Made by a program: the position numbers and the translations under genes
The notes under the pieces: model-generated
Told to the model about the DNA's origin: nothing
Databases searched by the model: none
The model's input: only the letters and a program-made list of their open reading frames with translations
Assembly (NCBI GenBank): GCA_963788205.1
Contig: CAWBGG010000007.1
Span: forward strand, 806,001 to 870,000
DNA from: CAVVMA01 sp963788205
GTDB lineage: Bacteria > Desulfobacterota > Binatia > Binatales > Binataceae
Length of the DNA: 64,000 nucleotides
Reading direction: 5' to 3'
Part shown: one piece after another, positions 1 to 7,058 of the stretch
How the letters are laid out: every line of letters begins with the position of its first letter
Position numbering within the stretch: the first letter of the stretch is position 1

Positions 1-1954
1 GCTCGTAGCCTTCGACGATTATCGGCTGATTTTGTGCTTGCGCGGTCGCCTCGACTGCCGCAACCAATTCGAGATAATTCTCAAGCCGCTCGGCCGGCGG
101 CATAAAGATGTAGAGCACACCGCCTCGCACCTCAGCACACATCGCCGCGCGCGTAGTCCAACTCGCCGACTCCTTCGCCATCGGCACCCTGGATGCGGGC
201 GCGGAGCCCTCGCTAGCCTGATCGGACGGGCGCTGCGTCCTGAGTTGCCCGCGAATTTCGGCGCCACGAGGCAGGGGTGGAAACGCCTGGAACTGATCGG
301 GCGGGTATTCAGGTGGGCGATCGCCGGGCGCGACCCACGGGATCGAATCGAGCGGCAGCCGGAGGCCCATCGGCGAATCGCCGGGAATCAGATAGCATCG
401 CTCGCTGCGCAGAAACCACGGATCGGTACGCCATCGCGAATCCGCGGGATCGCGCGCCAGCGGAAAGACGTAACCGGCGACCCGATCGAGCCCGTGCGTG
501 AAGATCCGCGCCAGACGCTCGCGCTCCAGAGGATCTTCTAGGCGCGAGTCAAATGGATCGACATTGATCGGCAGCCGCCGCTCGCGCCAGAGATAGTAGA
601 AGACATCTTCGTAGGCGGGAAAGACAAACGACGGAGGTTGGCCAAGCCGCTCGGCGACCTCAGTCAGGAAACGGCGCGCGTTTTCTTCGCCGGCGGAATA
701 GTCGATGGTCTCGTCAGCCACCAAGTTGGGCTCATTCCAGATCGGCTCGCCGTCGCGACGCCAGAAGCAGTTGAGTGACCATCGCGGCAATTGCTCGCCG
801 GGATACCATTTGCCCTGCCCGAAATGGGTGAGGCCACCGGGCGCATATTTGGCGCGCAGGCGGCGGAAGAGATTGGCCGCCAGGATACGCTTGGTCGGTC
901 CCAGCGCGGCGGTTTCCCACTCGGCGCCCTCGCGATCGTCAACCGATACGAACGTGGGTTCGCCGCCCATCGTCAGCCGCACGTCATGCGCCGTGAGATC
1001 GCGATCGACCGCCTGTCCCAGCAATTCGATCCGCTCCCATTGCGACTCGCTGTAGGGCTTGGTGACGCGTGGCGCCTCGACCACTCGCTCCAGCTTCATC
1101 GCATGATGGAAGGTGACCTTGCACTCCTCAACGCTGCCGGTCACCGGCGCGGCGGACGATTGCTCGGGCGTACAGGCCAGCGGGATATGGCCTTCGCCCG
1201 CCATCAGGCCCGAAGTGGGATCGAGCCCAACCCATCCCGCGCCGGGCAGGTACACCTCGCACCAGGCGTGCAGGTCGGTAAAGTCGGCTTCGGGTCCCGA
1301 AGGACCGTCGAGCGATTTCACGTCGGGCTTGAGCTGGATCAGATAGCCCGACACAAACCGCGCCGCGATCCGCAGGTAGCGCAGCAACTGCACCAGCAGC
1401 CAGGCCGAATCGCGGCAGGAACCGGAGGCCTTTTCCAGCGTCTCTTCGGGGGTCTGAACGCCCGCTTCGAGCCGGATCAGGTAGCGAATGTCATTGGCCA
1501 CCTGTCGGTTCAGATCGACCAGAAAATCAATTGTGCGGCGGCGGAAACGCGGAATAGCCGATAGGTAGTTGCAGAACAGCCGCCCGGTGGACACTTTGGC
1601 GAAGTAGGGCAGCAGCTCGCGCAGCTCATTGGCCTCGTAGTCGAATGGATATTCTTCTACATAGTCAGCGAGGAAAAAATCGAAGGGATTGAGTACCGAC
1701 ATCTCGGCAACCAGATCCACCTCGATACGCAGCTCGCGCGTCTTGTTGGGAAAGGCCAGCCGCGCCATGAAGTTGGAATGCGGGTCCTGCTGCCAGTTGA
1801 CGAAGTGATCCGGCGGGTCGACCCGCAGCGAATAGGCGAGGATCCGGGTCCGGCAATGCGGCGCCGGCCGCAGCCGCACGATCTGCGGGCTCAAGCGAAC
1901 CTCGCGGTCGTAGGTGTAGTGCGTGAGATGATTGAGAGCGACGTGTATGGACAA
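1..1954 (-). CDS. Transglutaminase-like / DUF2126 protein, C-terminus beyond window
   Basis: Reading the minus strand from 1954 gives at least 651 codons without a stop; the gene continues past base 1. The N-terminal part is a bacterial transglutaminase N-region followed by a transglutaminase-like cysteine protease core. The likely catalytic triad is Cys180 (in GSCRDSAW), His229 (in DLHAWCEVY) and Asp245 (in LDPTSG). From about residue 320 (RLTMGGEPTFVS) it matches the DUF2126 region normally fused to this core in proteins of about 1100 residues. The start is a TTG: an in-frame TGA lies eight codons upstream, no ATG or GTG lies between, and GGATTAGG sits just ahead as a weak ribosome site. 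The substrate is unknown; relatives are often associated with circularly permuted ATP-grasp proteins. The family call is firm, the function is not. Confidence 0.9.
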   Translation of the reverse strand, partial: MSIHVALNHLTHYTYDREVRLSPQIVRLRPAPHCRTRILAYSLRVDPPDHFVNWQQDPHSNFMARLAFPNKTRELRIEVDLVAEMSVLNPFDFFLADYVEEYPFDYEANELRELLPYFAKVSTGRLFCNYLSAIPRFRRRTIDFLVDLNRQVANDIRYLIRLEAGVQTPEETLEKASGSCRDSAWLLVQLLRYLRIAARFVSGYLIQLKPDVKSLDGPSGPEADFTDLHAWCEVYLPGAGWVGLDPTSGLMAGEGHIPLACTPEQSSAAPVTGSVEECKVTFHHAMKLERVVEAPRVTKPYSESQWERIELLGQAVDRDLTAHDVRLTMGGEPTFVSVDDREGAEWETAALGPTKRILAANLFRRLRAKYAPGGLTHFGQGKWYPGEQLPRWSLNCFWRRDGEPIWNEPNLVADETIDYSAGEENARRFLTEVAERLGQPPSFVFPAYEDVFYYLWRERRLPINVDPFDSRLEDPLERERLARIFTHGLDRVAGYVFPLARDPADSRWRTDPWFLRSERCYLIPGDSPMGLRLPLDSIPWVAPGDRPPEYPPDQFQAFPPLPRGAEIRGQLRTQRPSDQASEGSAPASRVPMAKESASWTTRAAMCAEVRGGVLYIFMPPAERLENYLELVAAVEATAQAQNQPIIVEGYE

Positions 1955-2206
1955 AGAACCTAATCCAATGGCTCGCGGTCAAAACAATACGGCGCGACCG
2001 CTGGTCGTTTCTCAATCAAGCAAAAGCCGCGCCGCATTCGTATTCGGTTCGCGCCGAGGAAAGCGGCGGGTTCCCCTTCGCGGCGCGGCTTTGGTGCCAC
2101 ATTGGCGTTGCACCAGGCGAGCAACTGCCGCCCAAAGCCGCAGCGGAATTGGTTTCGCGGCAGGTTGACGGTAGACTGCGTGCCGGCACGCGAAAAAGGC
2201 CCTCGA

Positions 2207-2758
2207 TTGAAACCCCGCAAGTGGAAAACGCTCGCATCCGAGACCGTCTATCGGACGCCGATCTTCGATCTCCACCGCCGCGCCTCGCTCCATCCGCGCC
2301 GCGGCCAGCGCGACTTCTTTGTGCTCGAAGCGCCGCCCTGGGTGAACATCATCCCGGTCACGCCCAAGAATGAAGTCGTGATGGTGCGCCAGTATCGTCA
2401 CGGAATCGGCGCGTTCACGCTGGAGATACCGGGCGGCATGATGGACCCCGAGGACCGCGACCCGATGTCGGCGGCGCGGCGCGAGATGCTGGAGGAAACC
2501 GGCTACGACTCAGCCGACATCGTGGCGCTCGGGCAGGTGCATCCAAACCCCGCGATTCAACCCAACTACTGCCATTTCTTCGCCGCACGCGGCGCGCGCA
2601 AGGTGCAGCGGCAGCAACTGGATACCAACGAGGAAGCCGAAGTGGTGCTGGTGCCGATGGCGCAGGTCAAGCGGATGATCGCTTCAGGCCGTATCAGCCA
2701 CGCGCTGGTGATCGCGGCCTTCGCGTTCTTTCATCTGTACAAGCCGCCGCCCGCGTAG
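2207..2758 (+). CDS. NUDIX hydrolase, ADP-ribose pyrophosphatase type
   Basis: A 183-residue protein with the NUDIX fold. A Nudix box is visible (GGMMDPED, then RREMLEETGY), with two extra residues between the first Glu and the REUXEE core compared with the textbook spacing. The preceding strand (VVMVRQYRHGIGAFTLEIPGG) is typical of ADP-ribose or nucleoside-diphosphate-sugar pyrophosphatases, which hydrolyse NDP-X with Mg2+ in the cytoplasm. I place the start at TTG 2207 because GAAAAAGG lies about seven bases upstream; GTG 2180 is the alternative, and translation further upstream looks like non-coding sequence. It lies on the opposite strand to both neighbours and converges with the epoxide hydrolase, the two stops being 4 bp apart. 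Substrate specificity cannot be read from sequence. Confidence 0.88.
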   Translation: MKPRKWKTLASETVYRTPIFDLHRRASLHPRRGQRDFFVLEAPPWVNIIPVTPKNEVVMVRQYRHGIGAFTLEIPGGMMDPEDRDPMSAARREMLEETGYDSADIVALGQVHPNPAIQPNYCHFFAARGARKVQRQQLDTNEEAEVVLVPMAQVKRMIASGRISHALVIAAFAFFHLYKPPPA

Positions 2759-2761
2759 CCG

Positions 2762-3724
2762 TCACTTCTTCAGGTCCGAGAGGAACTCCAGGATCGCGCG
2801 ATTCACCTCGGCGGGCTTTTCCTGCTGCGTCCAGTGCCCCGAGCCTTTGATCAGCACGGTCTTGCGCAGGTTCGGCACCCACGCTCTCATCCCGTCGGCC
2901 ATGTCGGGACGCAACACCACGTCGAGCTCGGCGGTAATCATCAGCGCGGGCTGATTGACGCGCTGTTCGAGGTTGGCGCTTTCCTCCCAATTGCGATCGA
3001 AGTTGCGATACCAGTTGAGCCCGCCGCGAAAGCCGCTGCGCTCGAAGGCCTTGACGAACACCTCGAAGTCGTCGTCGGTGAGGAACTTGCCGTGGGGTGC
3101 GTCCACCAGGCGATCCAGCAGTCCGCCCCCCGCCGGACCGAATACGCCCGACGGCGTCTTGCGGATCTGCTCGGCGGAGATTTTCGGCGGATCCTGATAG
3201 AAGCTGCGCAGCGAGCGGCGGATGTCGCGCTCCAATTCAGCCTCGGCGACGCCGGGTTCCTGGAAGTAGAGCACGTAATGGAAGTTGCCCGCCGCCGCCG
3301 CGCGCATCAGATCGAGCGGCTTCACCGGCATACGCGGGAAGAACGGCGTATTCACACCGATCACGCGCTCGATCCGGTCCGGCGCCATCATCGCCGCGTT
3401 CCATGCCACCGCCCCACCCCAGTCGTGGCCGACGATCACGCAGCGGTCGATTTTGAGCGCATCGAGCATACCGACGATATCGGCGACCAGTTGCCGCTGG
3501 GTGTAAGCCTCGATCGGCTTGGGGCAGTCGGTCTCGCCATAGCCGCGCTGGTCGGGAGCGATCGCGCGGAACCCAGCGCCCGCCAGCGCGCGAAGCTGAT
3601 GGCGCCACGAGTACCACATCTCGGGAAAGCCGTGGCACATCACAACCGGAAAACCGCTTCCCGCCTCGTGCAGATGCATTTTGATCCCGTTGGTATTGAC
3701 GAACTTGTGCTCGAACTCGCCCAT
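2762..3724 (-). CDS. Alpha/beta hydrolase, soluble epoxide hydrolase type
   Basis: A 320-residue alpha/beta hydrolase. The oxyanion-hole motif HGFPE (near residue 40), the nucleophile Asp in VGHDWGG and the C-terminal His in GSGHWTQQEKP form the epoxide-hydrolase signature. Asp as nucleophile in GHDWGG separates it from Ser lipases and is shared by epoxide hydrolases and haloalkane dehalogenases; HGFPE favours epoxide hydrolase, which opens epoxides to vicinal diols in the cytosol. The start at 3724 is chosen because GAAGGTGG precedes the ATG by about eight bases and homology begins at once; the reading frame is open further upstream but has no support. It appears monocistronic. Confidence 0.9.
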   Translation of the reverse strand: MGEFEHKFVNTNGIKMHLHEAGSGFPVVMCHGFPEMWYSWRHQLRALAGAGFRAIAPDQRGYGETDCPKPIEAYTQRQLVADIVGMLDALKIDRCVIVGHDWGGAVAWNAAMMAPDRIERVIGVNTPFFPRMPVKPLDLMRAAAAGNFHYVLYFQEPGVAEAELERDIRRSLRSFYQDPPKISAEQIRKTPSGVFGPAGGGLLDRLVDAPHGKFLTDDDFEVFVKAFERSGFRGGLNWYRNFDRNWEESANLEQRVNQPALMITAELDVVLRPDMADGMRAWVPNLRKTVLIKGSGHWTQQEKPAEVNRAILEFLSDLKK

Positions 3725-3974
3725 GGTTGAGCCACCTTCGACGGAATTTTCCCACAACCTACAGGGCGTCGCGCCGCGAAACAAATGACCCGCAGGATAA
3801 ACAGACAATGAGTTGCCTTATGGGCAGCTTGCTGCGATTTGCCCCCCCCAAAGACGCCTCAAAGCATCGCGCTCGCGAACCGTTCCTGAGACCAAGGCGC
3901 CGGCCCTGCCCCCGGAAGCACTTTTTGCACCGGCCGCGGTCGGCCAAGGCCATGTCGGGGTATACGCTCGACAC

Positions 3975-4004
3975 TTGACCCCCCGCTGTCTGCAGAGGTA
4001 TAAG
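3975..4004 (+). promoter_or_regulatory. Sigma70-type promoter for the four-repeat protein
   Basis: TTGACC (3975-3980) and TATAAG (3999-4004) are separated by 18 bp, and the ATG lies at 4092 behind a GGAG site. This is one of the better -35/-10 pairs in this GC-rich window. The assignment rests only on sequence match. Confidence 0.5.
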
Positions 4005-4091
4005 ACGGTCCTCGAACCATCGTAATAGGAACTTTCCCGGAAGACACGCTACGCATTTCACGCCATTGGCTGGCAAAGGAGTGGGAGATCA

Positions 4092-4754
4092 ATGAACGCG
4101 ACCGAGCTTAAGCTCGATTACTTTAAGATTTATGAGGTTGAGAACCGCCGGGTGCAGATAACAGTACCGGTTCAAGGGCAGTTCGACCCTGCGCCGAAGA
4201 TCATCGAGTTGATGGTTCTAGCGTACTTTGCGAACGCTGCGAGCAAAAATGACGAGCCATACTATGATAAGCAAGCGCATCTGACATTCTATACCGTCTA
4301 CCAGCAAGTTCCCGAACCGACACGCTTAGTAGTTGCGCAGGACCAGTTTGGCAACCACCAGTTGGTTACTGGAAATGTGTTTGGCTTCCTAGCTCCGGCG
4401 CAAAAGTTCGAGGCGGGTAGCAGCCTTGCTGAGGAGCTTGATCATTTCAAGGTATACACGGTGTTGGAACACCAACCTGTCAACCAAAAGGCGAACCTAA
4501 GCGACCAGTTCGGCGCCGGCGGCGTTGCGATCATGGGTCCGAGTTTTTTTGCGGTGCCGGTGATGAAATGGCGGCCGGGTAAGGTCTATGGAATCCATAA
4601 CAAAACCGCTCACCTTCTAATCTATAGCATAACACCACAGCCGATGGAGCGCGGGATCCTCGTCGAAGATCAGTTCGCCACATACCCACTGACCGTTGTC
4701 CGCAGCGTGGGGTTGGCCGTACCATGCCTTAAACAAAGCTGGAAGCCGGCCTGA
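4092..4754 (+). CDS. DUF7450-like protein made of four repeats
   Basis: A 220-residue protein with no signal peptide or transmembrane segment. It is built from four degenerate units of about 50-55 residues. Each unit opens with a hydrophobic-aromatic strand (YFKIYEV, TFYTVYQ, HFKVYTV, LLIYSIT), has a central QF or DQF core (GQFD, QDQFGN, SDQFGA, EDQFAT), and closes with a turn ending in Lys (NAASK, LAPAQK, FAVPVMK, LAVPCLK). The pattern resembles domains filed as DUF7450, whose role is not established. The start is supported by GGAG ten bases upstream and a good promoter. Base composition is visibly less GC-rich than in neighbouring genes, which may indicate transfer. I cannot assign a function. 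Confidence 0.7.
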   Translation: MNATELKLDYFKIYEVENRRVQITVPVQGQFDPAPKIIELMVLAYFANAASKNDEPYYDKQAHLTFYTVYQQVPEPTRLVVAQDQFGNHQLVTGNVFGFLAPAQKFEAGSSLAEELDHFKVYTVLEHQPVNQKANLSDQFGAGGVAIMGPSFFAVPVMKWRPGKVYGIHNKTAHLLIYSITPQPMERGILVEDQFATYPLTVVRSVGLAVPCLKQSWKPA

Positions 4755-5124
4755 TAGCAAAACCCGGATAAAAAGGTTCCTTTGAATGGCGAGGCCTCGT
4801 TTTGCGGTCTTCGGCGGCTCGGCAACCCTGGTACTCCACTTTCTGCAGTACAAAAGGACGCGCAGCCTGCCTCGCGCCTATCGTGACTCGGGGGGGTGCA
4901 ACATGAGCGCGAAGAGGCGCCAATGTAGTTGCGGCGGGACCGTCCATTGCACCAGCGCCAACATCGGGTAGGGGCCGGCCTCCGTGCCGGCCCATGCTGT
5001 CAAAGCCGCCGACTCCGATTCCTGATTGACTATTGGGAGGCTCCTGTATATCGATAAAGAGCGGACTTTCCTGTTACGGGGAGATCCGGGGCCCTGAAAG
5101 GGCCGGGTCTGAAGGGACGCGACG
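4755..5124. other. Intergenic stretch without a supported gene
   Basis: About 370 bp separate the four-repeat protein from the lytic transglycosylase. Short open frames exist but none has a convincing ribosome site or family resemblance. The only structured element I see is the palindrome at 4972-4993. A small GGCCC/GGGCC hairpin near 5089-5103 could end transcription but lacks a T-run. Confidence 0.5.
4972..4993. repeat. REP-like palindrome
   Basis: GGGCCGGC and GCCGGCCC form a perfect 8-bp stem around a 6-base loop. It resembles repetitive extragenic palindromes in GC-rich genomes. A hairpin of similar type occurs at 16930-16949. Confidence 0.5.
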
Positions 5125-6231
5125 TTGATCAGAGACGAATCGAATCCCGGGGCGCGCCGGATGGCGGTGCGCGCGTGCACTGTAACCGTGCTTGCCATTT
5201 GCGCGGCCGCCGTGGTTATCCTCTGCTACGCGCCGCTCTCATGGGCGGGCTCCGAGTTGCCCTTTCCCCGTCCCGTATCGCTGGAGCCCAACATCTCGTT
5301 TTGGGTGAAGGTCTTCACCGAGTACAACTCGCGCGATTTCGTCGTTCACGACAAAGACCATATCTGGCGCGTTTACCAGGTCTTCCAGGTGCCGGGCTCG
5401 GGCCCAGCCACTCGCGACGATATCGAGTGGGCCCACGCCTATCTGCGCGCCAAGTACACCGACATGCTGACCGGGCTGGCCTCGGGCCGCGAGCCAGCTA
5501 CCTGGGAGGAGCGCAAGGTCGCCGCGATGTTCAAGGGCGAGCCGCTCTCGGCCTACCTGGAGGCGATTGACAACCTGCGAATCCAGGAGGGATTGCAGGA
5601 ACGCTTCCGTGACGGCCTGCTGCGCAGCCGTTACTACACGCCCACGATGGAGCGGATCTTTCGCGCCTTTGGCCTGCCGCCCGAACTGGTGACATTGGCG
5701 TCGGTCGAGTCGGGATTTCACAACAGCGCGCGTTCGAACGCCGGCGCCGTGGGCATTTGGCAATTCACGCGCGGCACCGCTCGCGAGTATATGAAGGTTA
5801 CGCGCAGACGCGACGATCGGCTCAACCCGGCGCGCGAGACTGAAGCGGCGGCCCAGTTGCTGCGCGACAACTATACGCGACTCGGCGATTGGCCGCTGGC
5901 GATCACCGCCTATAATTATGGGACCGCCGGGATGGTGCGCGCGGCCGAGGCCAACGGCAGCGATTACGAACGGATCGCCAACAGCTACAAGGGACCGCGC
6001 TTCGGCTTCGCAACGCGCAACTACTATCCCGAATTTCTCGCCGCGCTCCAGGTGCATCAGTACGAGGACAAGTACTTCCCCGGCATAGAGAACCAGAGTG
6101 TTCCGAAGCCGAACGACAACGTCCGCACGGTCTCGCGATTGCGCACGCATCGGGCGCACCACGCCTCGGTCAGATTGCAGCGCACATCCACGCCCGTCCG
6201 CAGCCACCGCACATCCAGCAATCCGGCCTGA
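5125..6231 (+). CDS. Lytic transglycosylase, SLT-domain, exported
   Basis: A 368-residue protein with an N-terminal export signal (hydrophobic run VTVLAICAAAVVILCYA, then an Ala-Gly site after SWAG). From about residue 170 it carries an SLT/MltD-like domain: Glu195 in SVESGFHNSARSNAGAVGIWQF is the expected catalytic acid, followed by a conserved AITAYNYGTAGM motif. Such enzymes cleave the MurNAc-GlcNAc bond of peptidoglycan in the periplasm, forming anhydromuropeptides. The frame opens at TTG 5125, eight bases after GAAGGGA; ATG 5161 would give a more typical signal peptide and is a real alternative. No LysM domain is present. The gene converges with the downstream GST gene, 12 bp away. Confidence 0.9.
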   Translation: MIRDESNPGARRMAVRACTVTVLAICAAAVVILCYAPLSWAGSELPFPRPVSLEPNISFWVKVFTEYNSRDFVVHDKDHIWRVYQVFQVPGSGPATRDDIEWAHAYLRAKYTDMLTGLASGREPATWEERKVAAMFKGEPLSAYLEAIDNLRIQEGLQERFRDGLLRSRYYTPTMERIFRAFGLPPELVTLASVESGFHNSARSNAGAVGIWQFTRGTAREYMKVTRRRDDRLNPARETEAAAQLLRDNYTRLGDWPLAITAYNYGTAGMVRAAEANGSDYERIANSYKGPRFGFATRNYYPEFLAALQVHQYEDKYFPGIENQSVPKPNDNVRTVSRLRTHRAHHASVRLQRTSTPVRSHRTSSNPA

Positions 6232-6243
6232 CCGACTCCGAAG

Positions 6244-6921
6244 TCACCCCAGCGACGCGGCCTCGGCGACCTTGGTGCGCGGGCTGATCGCGCGATAGCT
6301 CTTGCGCTCGCGCAACGCCTTGAGATACCGCTCCAAACGCGGGAACTCCGCCAGAAACGCCGGCGCGTCGACTTCCAGCACCATCGCGAGCACCATCATC
6401 GGCACGTCGGCCATCGAGAATTCGCCGCATAGATAGCCGCCCGCGCCGGACTCACCGAGCGCCCGCTCGATATAGGGCAGGTCGCGCGTGCGCATCGCCT
6501 CGCGCGACTTCTCCATCCATTGATTGTCGCGCTTGGCCGGCTCGCTCCAGTACGGCATCCAGATTCCCGGCAGATTCCCCCCTAGCAGCGCCTCGTCCGC
6601 GAACTGCTCCAGCTCCCTGACCCGGGCGCGCGCCGCCGGGTCGGCGGGCAGCAGCCGCGGCGGACCGTAGCGATCTTCCAGGTACTCGTTGATTACGGTC
6701 GAGTCGTAGAGAGTGATTGCGCCGTCTTCGATATACGGCACCTTGCCCAGCGGATGGCGCGCCAGCATCTCGGGCGGCTTCTTCCAGAGCGCACTCGGAG
6801 AAAGATTTTCGATTCGATAGGGAACGCGCTTTTCTTCGAGCACGATCTTGACCTTGCTCGCGTGGGTGGATCTGAGCGTGCCCCACGGATAGTCCCGCTC
6901 GGTGGTGTAGAGAACGATCAT
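6244..6921 (-). CDS. Glutathione S-transferase family protein
   Basis: A 225-residue two-domain GST. The thioredoxin-like N-domain starts MIVLYTTERDYPWG and contains the cis-Pro/Ser glutathione-binding signature GKVPYIEDG...LYDSTVINEYLEDRYG. The all-helical C-domain includes the N-capping-like segment GEFSMADVPMMV. Cytosolic GSTs conjugate glutathione to electrophiles, or act as isomerases or peroxidases; which applies here is unclear. The start at 6921 follows GAGGGAG by about eight bases. It is divergent from glnE, with about 137 bp between the start codons. Confidence 0.88.
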   Translation of the reverse strand: MIVLYTTERDYPWGTLRSTHASKVKIVLEEKRVPYRIENLSPSALWKKPPEMLARHPLGKVPYIEDGAITLYDSTVINEYLEDRYGPPRLLPADPAARARVRELEQFADEALLGGNLPGIWMPYWSEPAKRDNQWMEKSREAMRTRDLPYIERALGESGAGGYLCGEFSMADVPMMVLAMVLEVDAPAFLAEFPRLERYLKALRERKSYRAISPRTKVAEAASLG

Positions 6922-7058
6922 CGTTGGCACTCCCTCGCTGCGGCAGTCGAAGTCGAAGCGGAATCTACCCAAATTTACCATTGATCGGCCGGCGCGCGCA
7001 TCCGCGATGCGCCCGCGTTCGGAGCCTCGGGCCGGGCCGTTTGATATTCTCGTTATCG

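Noticed and set aside
32..541. 169-codon plus-strand frame at the left edge
   Set aside because: Antisense to the transglutaminase/DUF2126 gene, which reads without interruption through this region.
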